Shown: positions 1 through 10,604 of the stretch, in pieces
Numbering within the stretch: the first letter of the stretch is position 1
Layout: each line of letters starts with the position of its first letter
DNA from: Phycisphaerae bacterium RAS1
Lineage (GTDB): Bacteria; Planctomycetota; Phycisphaerae; UBA1845; Fen-1342
Direction of reading: 5' to 3'
DNA length: 64,000 nucleotides
Assembly: GCA_007859745.1 (NCBI GenBank)
Contig: SMLU01000001.1
Span: forward strand, 2,914,001 to 2,978,000
The notes under the pieces: generated by a model
The model's database searches: none
Told to the model about the DNA's origin: nothing
The model's input: the letters and a program-made list of their open reading frames with translations, nothing else
Position numbers and translations under genes: made by a program

Positions 1-269
1 TCAACCGGCGGCTGTTCGACCGGCGGTTGGTTCACGGGCGGGTTGACCGGCGGGTTATTGGCCGGCGGCTGGTCGGCGGGGGGGTTGTTGATCGGGTCGG
101 TTTTCTCGGTCGTGGGGTCCGGGGCAGCGGAGTCCAGCGTGTCGGTGCCAGGGCATCCGCCCAGGCAGAGCAGCAGTGCGGCCATCACGCCCGCACTGGC
201 AACGCACGCTCCGCACGACGCCTTGCGCCCCCGGGCCGGTGACCTGCTGCCGCCGAAAGTGGTCTTCAT
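1..269 (-). CDS. Proline/asparagine-rich lipoprotein, N-terminal part (runs off the left edge)
   Basis: This is an open frame of 89 codons from an ATG at 267-269 that leaves the window without a stop, so only the N-terminus is present. A basic N-terminus is followed by a hydrophobic stretch (VMAALLLCLGGC) ending in a good lipobox, LGGC, so the protein is probably exported and lipidated. After the cysteine comes a low-complexity tail rich in Pro, Asn and Gln with repeated PPV(N/E/D)QPP-like units, which is typical of a flexible cell-wall or envelope linker. The functional domain would lie outside the window. No Shine-Dalgarno is obvious. Function unknown. Confidence 0.65.
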   Translation of the reverse strand, partial: MKTTFGGSRSPARGRKASCGACVASAGVMAALLLCLGGCPGTDTLDSAAPDPTTEKTDPINNPPADQPPANNPPVNPPVNQPPVEQPPV

Positions 270-355
270 GATCAAGCCTCAGTGTTAACGACACGCTCCC
301 ACGCGCAGCGCTCACTGCGCGGGTGCACTCTCCTGAGCGAAGTCCTCGCTCAAGC

Positions 356-2617
356 TTAACGCGGGCGGGGCGATGTTTCCGGAAATTCCGCCTCGGTCGC
401 GGCGGTCAAGCTGAACGGTCGTCCCCGCTCGTAAAGCCCGATTCTGCTGACGATGTCCGCCAGCAAGTCCATCTCGCCGCGGGTCTCGGCCCGCCGGGCG
501 GCGCGCCGCGCGACGGCCGCGGCCGCTTCAAAATCGCCGCCACGGGCGTGCGCCATGGCGAGCACGTCGAGCGCTTCGGCGTCCTCGCCGGCGGTCGCGG
601 CCGCGGCTCGCCGGGCCAGGCGAAGGGCCTCGCCGGCGTCGTGCACCCGCGGATCGGCAGAGGCCGCCCGCAGCAGGGCCGCAAGCAGCAGCGCCTCGCG
701 CGAATCTGGATAGGCGGCCAGGACCGGCGTGACGGCGGACAAGGCGTCGCAATCACGCTGCTCCCGATGGGCGGTCTGCGCCTCGAGCAACAGCCCGTCG
801 AGTCGCCGTTCGGCGTCGATCAGCCCGGCGCGGGCGTCGGCCCGCTGCTCCCGCGAAAGCACGCGACGGAACTCGGAAAGCGCCTCCGCGGGTCGGTCGG
901 CGAGCCGCAGCGCGGCGGCCAGCGCCACGCGTGCGTCGTGATATTCCGGGTCGATTTCCAGCGCCCGCCGATAGCGATCGAGCGACTCCGCCAAGCGTCC
1001 GCGCGACTGGAGCGCGTGGCCCAAGACGAGCTCGGCCCAGGCGTAGGCCGGGTCGATCGCAACCGCCTGCCGCAGGTGATCAAGCTGCTCATCGCTCAAC
1101 CCGAGGCGCCCGGCGGCGTAGGCCAGCCACACGTGACCGGCGGCGTAGCTCGGCTGAAGCGCGACGGCATTTCGAAATTCGCTCAAGGCCGCGTTCCAAT
1201 CGCCCTTCAGCCGCCACGCCTGGCCGCGCGCCATGGCGCCTTCGGCGGCGAAGCTGTAGGAGCGCGCCTGCGACGGCAGGAACGACACGAGAATCGCGAT
1301 GGCGGCCGGAATCAGCATTCGCCGCAGCGCGAATCTCCAGTTCGCACGCGCAGCGCCGAGAATCTCCGCGAATCCGACTCCGGCCAGCGCGAGCACGCCC
1401 GGCAGCATCGGCACGCGATAGCGGCCCGACGCCACGCCGATCACCTGCGTCACGACGACGGCCAGTGTCAGCAGGAGCAGCGGCGGCGGAACGCGCCGCG
1501 CGCCCGTCGCCAGCCCGACCGCGGCGAGCGCCAGAAGGAGCCCGAAGCGGCGATCGCCGGTGCGCAGCAGCCAGACGTCGGGCTTGAGCGCTTCGAGCGG
1601 CGCGCTGGCCGGGATTTCCTCGGCGCTGAGCGACAGCAGGAGCTTCTGACCCAGCAGCCTGAGCCACGCCAGCGGGCGCTCGCGGATGAACTCCAGCGCG
1701 CGGTCCGTGAAGAAACGATCGCGGCCGGCCGTACGAAACAGGCCGGCTTCGACGTGCGGCCGGGCGGTCAGCCGGTCCCATGCCGGTCCGAAGCGGATGT
1801 TGGGCGTGCCGTCCGCGGCCGGGTTGTTGCCGATGAAGAAATTCAGTCCGCCGTGCTTCTGGACCAGCACGAATTCCCCCGCGATGCGGCTGTTGTGAAT
1901 GGCGACCGGGGCGATCAGCAGTGCAGCGGCCGCGGTCGCGGCGAGCGCCGGGGCGACTGAGCGCCGTGTCGTCGCGCCTGTCTTTCGACACGCGATCCAG
2001 CCGATCAGCAACAGCGCGAAAAGCAGGTTTCCGGCATGGGTCAGGATGGACAGCCCGAGGATGAGGCCGATCGCGGCGGCGCGGCGCAGCGTCATCGGCC
2101 CGCGGCAGGCGGCGCAGGCTGCGATCGCGGCGCAGTTCAGCAGCAGCAGCAGTCCTTCCGAAAGGAGTTCAGCTTCGTAGTAGATCAGCGGTACGTAGAC
2201 GGCCCAGAGCAGGCCGCAGGCCAGTCCCGCCGCACGTCCGGCGCTGCGATAGATGACGTGCATGATCAGCGCCATGGCGCCCACGCCGAGCAGGAGCTGC
2301 GCGGCCCGGGCGATCCACGCCGCGGAGCCGCTCAGGGCGTAGCAGCCGGCCAGCCAGTAGGCGTAGAGCGGGGCGTGAATGGGGACGTGGTCCCACAGCC
2401 ACCGGCCGCTGAGGATCGTCTGCGCCCATTCGTGGTATTCCCGCACATCGGGTCCGGCGGGCGTAGCCCATAGGGGGCTGCTGCGGTAGTCGAGCAGGTA
2501 GGCCGCACGAACCGCGAGCGCGAGCAGCAAGACAGCGGCGGTCGCGAGCTGGCCACGGCGCCCCGCGCGATCCGGCGGGCCCGATGGAACTGCGGACGGT
2601 GAAGGATGAAGCGGCAC
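356..2617 (-). CDS. Membrane glycosyltransferase (GT-C, ArnT/PMT-like) fused to C-terminal TPRs
   Basis: This 753-residue protein starts at a GTG. Residues about 22-450 form a multi-pass membrane region of the GT39/ArnT type: a first transmembrane segment is followed by an extracytoplasmic loop with an acidic residue in AGPDVREYHEW (D57), the place where GT-C enzymes carry their catalytic Asp. Residues about 465-740 are soluble and hold TPR units, for example AVALQPSYAAGHVWLAYAAG and RALEIDPEYHDARVALAAAL. The family transfers sugars from polyprenyl-phosphate donors to lipids or proteins outside the membrane; the acceptor is not predictable here. There is no Shine-Dalgarno before the GTG, but a TAAACT hexamer ends 6 nt upstream, suggesting a leaderless message. 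Specific substrate unknown. Confidence 0.75.
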   Translation of the reverse strand: MPLHPSPSAVPSGPPDRAGRRGQLATAAVLLLALAVRAAYLLDYRSSPLWATPAGPDVREYHEWAQTILSGRWLWDHVPIHAPLYAYWLAGCYALSGSAAWIARAAQLLLGVGAMALIMHVIYRSAGRAAGLACGLLWAVYVPLIYYEAELLSEGLLLLLNCAAIAACAACRGPMTLRRAAAIGLILGLSILTHAGNLLFALLLIGWIACRKTGATTRRSVAPALAATAAAALLIAPVAIHNSRIAGEFVLVQKHGGLNFFIGNNPAADGTPNIRFGPAWDRLTARPHVEAGLFRTAGRDRFFTDRALEFIRERPLAWLRLLGQKLLLSLSAEEIPASAPLEALKPDVWLLRTGDRRFGLLLALAAVGLATGARRVPPPLLLLTLAVVVTQVIGVASGRYRVPMLPGVLALAGVGFAEILGAARANWRFALRRMLIPAAIAILVSFLPSQARSYSFAAEGAMARGQAWRLKGDWNAALSEFRNAVALQPSYAAGHVWLAYAAGRLGLSDEQLDHLRQAVAIDPAYAWAELVLGHALQSRGRLAESLDRYRRALEIDPEYHDARVALAAALRLADRPAEALSEFRRVLSREQRADARAGLIDAERRLDGLLLEAQTAHREQRDCDALSAVTPVLAAYPDSREALLLAALLRAASADPRVHDAGEALRLARRAAAATAGEDAEALDVLAMAHARGGDFEAAAAVARRAARRAETRGEMDLLADIVSRIGLYERGRPFSLTAATEAEFPETSPRPR

Positions 2618-2623
2618 GTCGCA

Positions 2624-2629
2624 AGTTTA
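2624..2629 (-). promoter_or_regulatory. -10-like hexamer TAAACT, 6 nt before the GTG of the TPR glycosyltransferase
   Basis: The hexamer TAAACT on the minus strand ends 6 nt before the start codon. This places a transcription start at or next to the GTG. No -35 match stands out. Confidence 0.35.
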
Positions 2630-2662
2630 GCCGCGGCGCAGCCGCGCGTGGGTGTGGAACGG

Positions 2663-3259
2663 CTACAGCGCTGCCGCGGCGCGGATTTTCGCGAGATTCA
2701 GCGTGAAGTGTGGCAGCGCCTCGCTTTGATAGGCGTCTCCGGTGACGGCAACCGGCTGGAACGTGTCGTGGCGCAGTCGGAAGAAGAAGAACCCGCCGGA
2801 GTCTGGGTCGATCACCCAATACTCGCGGACGCCGGCGCGCGCGTAGTCGCTGAATTTCATTTTCATGTCGGCGTCGCGCGATTCGGGCGAGAGCACCTCG
2901 ACGACCAGATCGGGAACGACTTCGATTCGGCTGCCTATCCGTGCGGCGGCGGCGGGCGAGAAGCAGGCGATGTCCGGGCGATACACAAGGTCGCCGCCGC
3001 GGGGTTGCGCGGGAAGGCGCACGTCGGTTTCGTAGAACACTTCGCCGAGATTCCGGCTTTCGCAGTAGTTCGCGAGCTGCATGAACACCGCCCGGGCGAC
3101 GCGTTGATGTCGTGGTGCAGGGCTGGGTGACATGATGACGACGCCGTCGATGAGTTCGGTCCGCGGCCCGTCGCACGGGAGCGCGTAGTATTCGTCGGCG
3201 GTCAATCGCAAGCCGTCAAAGTCAGGGCGGGCTGATGTGGTCGGCGCGATGTGTGACAT
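2663..3259 (-). CDS. Uma2 family restriction-endonuclease-like protein (DUF820)
   Basis: The 198-residue product matches the Uma2/DUF820 family of PD-(D/E)XK-fold proteins. The family pattern is visible: LTADEYYALP near the N-terminus, ELIDGVVIMSPSPAPRHQRV, a core strand YRPDIACF, then PDLVVEVLSPESRDADMKMK with the D/E-x-K-like residues, and ARAGVREYWVIDPD. These proteins are very common in cyanobacteria and planctomycetes, usually as singletons; their biological role is unclear, although a nuclease activity is inferred from the fold. The frame is open 38 codons further upstream, but the ATG at 3259 is chosen because the family homology begins there and a perfect TATAAT ends 7 nt before it. 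Confidence 0.85.
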   Translation of the reverse strand: MSHIAPTTSARPDFDGLRLTADEYYALPCDGPRTELIDGVVIMSPSPAPRHQRVARAVFMQLANYCESRNLGEVFYETDVRLPAQPRGGDLVYRPDIACFSPAAAARIGSRIEVVPDLVVEVLSPESRDADMKMKFSDYARAGVREYWVIDPDSGGFFFFRLRHDTFQPVAVTGDAYQSEALPHFTLNLAKIRAAAAL

Positions 3260-3266
3260 GATGGTG

Positions 3267-3272
3267 ATTATA
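3267..3272 (-). promoter_or_regulatory. Perfect -10 box TATAAT, 7 nt before the Uma2 start
   Basis: TATAAT on the minus strand, 7 nt upstream of the ATG with no Shine-Dalgarno in between. The expected transcription start is the A of the start codon, which suggests a leaderless mRNA. Confidence 0.45.
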
Positions 3273-3439
3273 ACCCGGCCGACGCCGCCGGCAGCGGGCC
3301 GCCGGCGACGAGTTTCTTCTGACGGGAGTCGACGCGGAACGGCAGAATCAGAGAGACTGCTATCGCACCACACGACATGAGGAGAACGACGCGATCGGAG
3401 TAGCGTACCTGCATGAACCGGTCGCCGGGGAGGGTTGGG

Positions 3440-3490
3440 CGTCCGACTCGGAGGTCGGACGCTACGCGCCGTCGGACACGGGGGCCGACG

Positions 3491-3493
<3 letters not shown>
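3440..3493. repeat. Intergenic hairpin repeat of the GTCCGACTCGGAGGTCGGAC family
   Basis: One hairpin unit (GTCCGAC stem, short loop, GTCGGAC) is followed by a diverged copy. The family recurs at 18191-18299 and as four tandem units at 19874-19987. It reaches into the aconitase stop codon and may act as its terminator. The rest of 3260-3440 holds nothing recognisable. Confidence 0.7.
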
Positions 3494-6241
<2,748 letters not shown>

Positions 6242-6277
6242 TGCGTGAACTCCGTCGATGTTGAATGAATGCCGCAT

Positions 6278-6305
6278 CTTATAGGCCGATGCAGTGAATT
6301 GCGAA
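6278..6305 (-). promoter_or_regulatory. Candidate promoter of acnA (TTCGCA-N16-TATAAG)
   Basis: On the minus strand TTCGCA (plus 6300-6305) and TATAAG (plus 6278-6283) are 16 nt apart. This would give a leader of about 30 nt holding the GGAG ribosome-binding site of acnA. Confidence 0.35.
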
Positions 6306-6367
6306 TCGCGCGGTACGGGGTGCTGGTGCGTGCGCCCAGAAATCCGGGCAAGCCCGCTCTGGCTTGT

Positions 6368-6484
6368 CCGAACCCGCCGCGCCGAGCGGCGGGGTGAGGT
6401 GCGCCCGGCGATCGGCGTCATTCTACCACGCGCCGCCACGCACGCGCCCGGACGTCACCCCGCCGCTTGGCGCGGCGGGTTCGG
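6368..6484. repeat. Long inverted repeat, CCGAACCCGCCGC...GCGGCGGGTTCGG family
   Basis: Two arms of about 30 nt (CCGAACCCGCCGCGCCGAGC and its inverse ending GGCGCGGCGGGTTCGG) flank a spacer of about 60 nt between the 5' region of acnA and the 3' end of the ABC ATPase gene. Same family at 24230-24326, 41579-41675 and 57383-57479, with a half copy at 37093-37130. Confidence 0.8.
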
Positions 6485-6526
6485 AAAGATGGCGCCCACG
6501 ACCGACTTGACCGATCCCCCAGATCA

Positions 6527-7330
6527 TCACGATGGCGCCGCGGGAACCGCCGCCAGCAGCGTCCGCGTGTACTCGGCCTGCGGCGCCTCGAAGATGCGCC
6601 GAGCCGGGCCGTGCTCGACGATCCGCCCGCGGTGCATCACGGCGATCTCGTCGCTGCAATGCCACACAACCGCCAGGTTGTGCGAAATGAACAGGTAGGT
6701 CAGCCCGTGCGTCTCCTGAAGCTCCGCCAGCAGGTTCAGCACCTGCGACTGAATCGACACGTCCAGCGCCGACACCGGCTCATCGCAAATCACCAGCCGC
6801 GGCCGCAGCGCCAGCGCCCGCGCGATCACGATCCGCTGCCGCTGGCCGCCCGAAAACGCGCCGGGCCGGCGGTCCAGGTCGTCCGCGCTCAGCCCCACCT
6901 GCCGCAGCAACTGCGCCACGCGTTCGCGCCGCTGCACCCGGCCGCGCACCAGCCCGTGCACCTCGAGCGCCTCGCCCACGATCACGTCGACGCTCAGCCG
7001 CGGATTCAGACTGCCGTACGGATCCTGAAAGACGACCTGAACGTCGCGGCGGAAGCGCTGCAGTTGCGATCCGCGCAAGGTCGCCACGTCGCGCCCGTCG
7101 AAGAGCACGCGCCCGGACGTGGCGCGCGTCAGCCGCAGGATCGCGCGCGTCAGGGTCGTCTTGCCGCAGCCGCTCTCGCCCACCAACCCGAGCGTCTTTC
7201 CTGCCGGCAGTTCGAACGACACCCCGTCCACGGCGCGGATCACGGCGCGTGGGCGAAAGAAAAGTCCGCGACGCGCGTCGAACTCGACGCGCAAATCGCG
7301 GACGCTCAGCAGCGGATCGGCGGAACTCAC
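6527..7330 (-). CDS. Oligopeptide/dipeptide-type ABC transporter ATP-binding protein (OppF/DppF-like)
   Basis: This ATPase subunit of about 267 residues would energise a peptide-class ABC importer from the cytoplasmic face. Walker A is GESGCGKTTL, the signature is SGGQRQRIVIARAL, Walker B is LVICDEPVSALD, and the switch His is in FISHNLAVVWH. The YGSLNPRLSV segment after Walker A is characteristic of the Opp/Dpp family. A start at 7393 would overlap the upstream gene by 62 nt; the GTG at 7330 begins 1 nt after that gene's stop and begins just before the domain, so it is preferred. The usual OppB/C permeases, binding protein and partner OppD are absent from the window. Confidence 0.85.
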   Translation of the reverse strand: MSSADPLLSVRDLRVEFDARRGLFFRPRAVIRAVDGVSFELPAGKTLGLVGESGCGKTTLTRAILRLTRATSGRVLFDGRDVATLRGSQLQRFRRDVQVVFQDPYGSLNPRLSVDVIVGEALEVHGLVRGRVQRRERVAQLLRQVGLSADDLDRRPGAFSGGQRQRIVIARALALRPRLVICDEPVSALDVSIQSQVLNLLAELQETHGLTYLFISHNLAVVWHCSDEIAVMHRGRIVEHGPARRIFEAPQAEYTRTLLAAVPAAPS

Positions 7331-7331
7331 G

Positions 7332-8252
7332 TCACGGGATATTACCCGTGAAGATGATGAAGTGAATCGCGAAGTAGGGATCGAGAACGTCAAACGGCAG
7401 GCCGCCGCCGGTCGAGCCGGTCTGCGAGGGCAGCGGCTGACTGGTGGGCGAAGGGACGCCGACCGACAGCGAGCCTTCCAGCAGCCCGTAGTCCGGCCCC
7501 GAGCCAGAGATGCCCGTGATGATGTCGTGCGTGTGCGCCAGGTCGTGGACGTGCGCCGGCAGCTCCTCGGGCGTCATCGTGTGCGTCGGCCAGCCGCCGC
7601 TGGGCGTCGGGCTGCCGGCGACCGTCGTGGCCGGCGGTCCCGCGGCGACGTCCGTGCTGGCGCCCATCGGCGAGCGGTCGCGGAAGTCCGGCAGATTGAA
7701 CGTGCTGGTCGCGTCGCCGCGGCCGAAGCGTTCACCGATAGTCGCAAAGAGCTTGTCAAACGTGGCGCGTGACACCGGGCGGCCGTCGCAGGGGAGCCAG
7801 CCGATCGGGATGTTGGCCAGTTGTCCGGCCCACAGGCGGACTTCTCCAACGAGCATCGCGGACACCGGCCCGGGCGGTCCCGGCGGACCGGGAGGGCCGG
7901 CCGGTCCCGTCCCGCCGACCGGCCCCGGCGGTCCGATCGGGCCAAGCGGTCCCGGCGGTCCCTGAATGACGCCCTGGCCATCCTGCCCGCGCGGGACGGC
8001 GCCCAGAAATACGACCAGGTAGCGGTCCGAGTTGGCGTTATCGACGAGCTGCTGCAACTCCTCCGCGGTCAGCACTCGGCCGGCCTCGTAGCCGGCCAGC
8101 TCGTTTGCGCCCGGCGAGTTGCCGGTCGAGAGCATCCCGTCCTGCGGGACGCAGGTGGGGGTGGCTTGCAGGAGCACGAGCATGCCCAGCGCCAGCGCCA
8201 GCGTGGGCGCGGCGACAGCGCGGCGAATCTTGCGCGAATTACCCTGGCTCAT
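7332..8252 (-). CDS. Secreted collagen-like protein with phage tail-collar domain
   Basis: The 306-residue product has an N-terminal signal or anchor (residues about 8-32, ALALGMLVLLQATP) and a spacer. A collagen-like run of Gly-X-Y triplets follows at about 98-130 (GPPGPLGPIGPPGPV and GPPGPPGPPGPV), and then a tail-collar domain from about 134. The collar motif is clear: VGEVRLWAGQ, GWLPCDGRPVSRATFDKLFA and FNLPDFRDRSPMG, followed by a His-rich HVHDLAHTH segment. Tail-collar domains trimerise in phage fibres, and collagen triplets also trimerise, so a trimeric surface fibre is inferred. The ATG at 8252 is chosen for GGGAG 8 nt upstream. No other phage gene lies nearby, so this looks like a cellular surface protein. 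Confidence 0.85.
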   Translation of the reverse strand: MSQGNSRKIRRAVAAPTLALALGMLVLLQATPTCVPQDGMLSTGNSPGANELAGYEAGRVLTAEELQQLVDNANSDRYLVVFLGAVPRGQDGQGVIQGPPGPLGPIGPPGPVGGTGPAGPPGPPGPPGPVSAMLVGEVRLWAGQLANIPIGWLPCDGRPVSRATFDKLFATIGERFGRGDATSTFNLPDFRDRSPMGASTDVAAGPPATTVAGSPTPSGGWPTHTMTPEELPAHVHDLAHTHDIITGISGSGPDYGLLEGSLSVGVPSPTSQPLPSQTGSTGGGLPFDVLDPYFAIHFIIFTGNIP

Positions 8253-8348
8253 TTGCCATTCTCCCGTGGTTTGGACTCGGCTTGTATCGGTCATTCGCGC
8301 GCGGAACTGCGATAGCGAGAAAGGAAACGTAGCGCCGGCGACCGTCTT

Positions 8349-8374
8349 TCCGAGCCGCGACCGCAGGGAGCGGC
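8349..8374. repeat. Single copy of the CCGAGCCGCGACCG(T/C)A(A)GGGAGCGG repeat
   Basis: A short member of a family seen again at 13099-13157, 28813-28872, 47708-47767, 52045-52195 and 52921-52979. The remaining part of 8253-8436 shows only GC-rich intergenic sequence. Confidence 0.6.
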
Positions 8375-8436
8375 ACCGGTAGCGGCCGGCCCCCGTGCCG
8401 GCCGTAATCCGACGGCCCCCCGAGCGCTGCCGCCGG

Positions 8437-9033
8437 CTATCGCTTACGCCGCATGGATATTGCGGCCTTGCCCGCGCGGCGCCCGTTCGCGGTCGGCTTC
8501 TTCGCCGACGTCGCCTTGGGTTTCACCGGGCGGCGGCTTGACGCACTCTTTTGCGCCGCGCGCGTCGCCGCGGCGCGGCGGTTCGACGTGAGCGCGGCCT
8601 CGTAGTGCCGGATGTACTCGTCCGCCCGCACACGGCGGATCGCCTCGCCGACCACTTCGAGCGGCAGGTCTTCCAGCTTGCGGAAGCGGATGCAGCATTT
8701 GCCCATGTCGAGCTTTTTGCCGGCCCGCGCCCACGCCTCGCGCAGCCATTTCTCCTGAGCGTCATTGCCGTAGCAGGCCATCAGGTAAATCGACATGTAG
8801 TTCTTCTGCGACGCCAGACCGGCGAAGGGCAGCGGCTGGGCCGGGTTGCAGTGATAGCCAGGCGGGAAAACGCTGTGCGGCACGACGTAGCCGATCATGC
8901 CGTATGACATGCACTCTTCGAACTGGCGGTCGAGGTTCTTGAGGATGACTGCGCGGACGGCCTGAAGCGCCCGACGACGATCTTCGGGAAGTTCGCCAAG
9001 GTACTTCTCGACGGTCGCGGCTTTGCTTTGCAT
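8437..9033 (-). CDS. DUF1801 (YdhG/YjbR-like fold) protein with basic C-terminal tail
   Basis: The 198-residue product carries a DUF1801 domain in residues about 1-145: a start of VEKYLGELPEDRRRALQAVR, then EECMSYGMIGYVVP, a central YHCNPAQPLPFAGLASQKN, and KKLDMGKCCIRFRKLEDLPL. The domain is small, of the YjbR/YdhG fold, and its biochemical role is not established. Residues about 150-198 form a Lys/Arg/Ala-rich tail (KPKATSAKKPTANGRRAGKA) resembling the tails of histone-like and nucleic-acid-binding proteins, so nucleic-acid contact is possible but unproven. No Shine-Dalgarno is seen; TAGACT ends 7 nt before the ATG. Confidence 0.85.
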   Translation of the reverse strand: MQSKAATVEKYLGELPEDRRRALQAVRAVILKNLDRQFEECMSYGMIGYVVPHSVFPPGYHCNPAQPLPFAGLASQKNYMSIYLMACYGNDAQEKWLREAWARAGKKLDMGKCCIRFRKLEDLPLEVVGEAIRRVRADEYIRHYEAALTSNRRAAATRAAQKSASSRRPVKPKATSAKKPTANGRRAGKAAISMRRKR

Positions 9034-9040
9034 GGCGCGC

Positions 9041-9046
9041 AGTCTA
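9041..9046 (-). promoter_or_regulatory. -10-like TAGACT 7 nt before the DUF1801 gene
   Basis: On the minus strand TAGACT ends 7 nt before the ATG. TTGCCC lies 16 nt further upstream and could serve as -35. A leaderless or near-leaderless mRNA is predicted. Confidence 0.4.
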
Positions 9047-9175
9047 GCGGTGGTCCACGACCGGGCAAGTCCAGCGCGGCGTGGGTAGTCTCTCAGGTGT
9101 CCGTGCGTTTGGGGGACCGGTCTCCGGCCGGTCTCTCATTGCATGTTCGTGGAGACCGGCGCGGATCGTGGAGCG

Positions 9176-10309
9176 TTATTGCGCCGCGCCGCGCTCGGCG
9201 CTGCGTTTTCTCGACCAGTAGAGCAACGCGCCGCCGATGATGACACCGGCGACCGCCGACAGCGCGCCGGCCGGGATCACTGACGCACCCGTGCGGCGCT
9301 GCCTGGCGGGCGGCGGCTCGATCTGGATTTCCTCAAGTTCGTAGAACATGTTGACCTTCAGCGCCCGCACACGGCCGGTGCCTTCGTGGACCGGTCGGTT
9401 GTCGCAAAACACCTGGCCCGGCTCATACGGAAATAGGAAAGAGCTTTCCGGCTGAGGGCCCACCTGCAGGTCGCGAGCCTCGATGCTCGAAGTCCACACG
9501 GGCTCGGCGCGGCCCTGCTCGCGCGATTCGAGCAGCGCTCGCACGGGCACGGCACGCGCCGCCTCGTCGCGGCGATAGCTGATGCGAACGCTGTTGGATC
9601 CGGAGCGGAGCTTGCGCGTCCATTCGACGACGGCAAAATCGAACTCCGGATCGAGGCGGCATTCCGTCACTCCGTCCGATCCGGTTCGCGTAATGCGGAC
9701 TCTCGCGATTCCGTTGTCCGAGAGCCGCGCATCGATCGACGTGTTGGGATCTGCGCGCAGCTCGGCGAATGTCGCGCGATATCCACCCGGCAGCAGCCAG
9801 TCTGTCGGCGTCCGCGTCGGCAGGAAGTCTCCCGCACGCAGAATGGCGTGCTGATTCGTGCGAGGCACGCGGTGGATCAGCATCCGGCCGTCGTCCAGGT
9901 AGAGCGAATCTTCAAACGAACCGCGACCCTGCTCGCGCGGCAGGTCGAGGTCATAGCGCGTCTCGAGGCGGACGCGCCGGCCATCCTGAGTCCAGACCAT
10001 GCTGCCGCGTACGCGGCCGTCGCCCAGCCTGTATTCCGTGTGCGATTGGAGCACGGAGCTCGGCAGAGCTCGGATATCGACGGTCTGCTCGAAGTCGAAG
10101 ACCGCGTGGACGGAGCTGAGGTGCTCCTGAGTCGATGCGGCGATGCTCAGCATTTGTTCGACCGCTTCGTCGCGCGTTGCACCGTCGCTTGTTCTGGAGC
10201 TGGTTGTACCCGAATCGGAGGTTGGTGGACTGGCGGCGGCGATCGGCATCATCAGCGTTGCAACGAGCAGTGAATGCGACGATCGTGCAACGCGCTGCAA
10301 GGAGGACAT
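9176..10309 (-). CDS. Unknown exported protein with C-terminal membrane anchor
   Basis: The 377-residue product is not recognised. It begins with a signal peptide (residues about 1-27, SSHSLLVATLMMPIAAAS) and ends with a membrane segment (ALSAVAGVIIGGALLYWS) followed by basic residues RKRSAERG, so it should be anchored with most of its mass outside the cytoplasm. The body is mainly polar and probably beta-rich, with no cysteine motif and no obvious catalytic signature. The ATG at 10309 is chosen because GGAG lies 7 nt upstream and the signal peptide starts there; the frame continues 28 codons upstream without support. It is transcribed away from the IS-disrupted gene on its upstream side. Confidence 0.7.
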   Translation of the reverse strand: MSSLQRVARSSHSLLVATLMMPIAAASPPTSDSGTTSSRTSDGATRDEAVEQMLSIAASTQEHLSSVHAVFDFEQTVDIRALPSSVLQSHTEYRLGDGRVRGSMVWTQDGRRVRLETRYDLDLPREQGRGSFEDSLYLDDGRMLIHRVPRTNQHAILRAGDFLPTRTPTDWLLPGGYRATFAELRADPNTSIDARLSDNGIARVRITRTGSDGVTECRLDPEFDFAVVEWTRKLRSGSNSVRISYRRDEAARAVPVRALLESREQGRAEPVWTSSIEARDLQVGPQPESSFLFPYEPGQVFCDNRPVHEGTGRVRALKVNMFYELEEIQIEPPPARQRRTGASVIPAGALSAVAGVIIGGALLYWSRKRSAERGAAQ

Positions 10310-10575
10310 TGGGTTTCTCCGAACCGCGTAAGCGGCGGTCGCTGTTGTCACAAACGTACTCGCGCTACATATCACGTTGGATCGTGAATGCACCCGCGCG
10401 TCGTCCTACTATACTCATTACACCAACTGGCGCAACTTCCATCGGTATAGTAAATGTCGCGTTGACAGAGGACATCCACCCACTCGCACGCCGGGCCGAC
10501 CATCGTCACACATGTGTTCCACTGATAAATCACGCCGCGCTTGGACACCGACGTGCCCTGAAACTGGCAGGGATA

Positions 10576-10603
10576 TTACCCCGGTCACTAAACATTGGAC
10601 ATT
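10576..10603. repeat. Left terminal inverted repeat of the IS630 element
   Basis: Begins TTACCCCGGTCACTAAACAT and ends in TTGGACATT. Pairs with 11663-11690. Confidence 0.88.
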
Positions 10604-10604
10604 T

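Noticed and set aside
323-1960. Long open frame of 545 codons on the plus strand
   Set aside because: Antisense shadow of the glycosyltransferase/TPR gene; Arg/Gly/Pro-rich low-complexity composition with no motif and no ribosome-binding site.
7332-8252. Prophage remnant
   Set aside because: A tail-collar domain alone is present, with a signal peptide and collagen repeats; no other phage structural, integrase or lysis genes are near.
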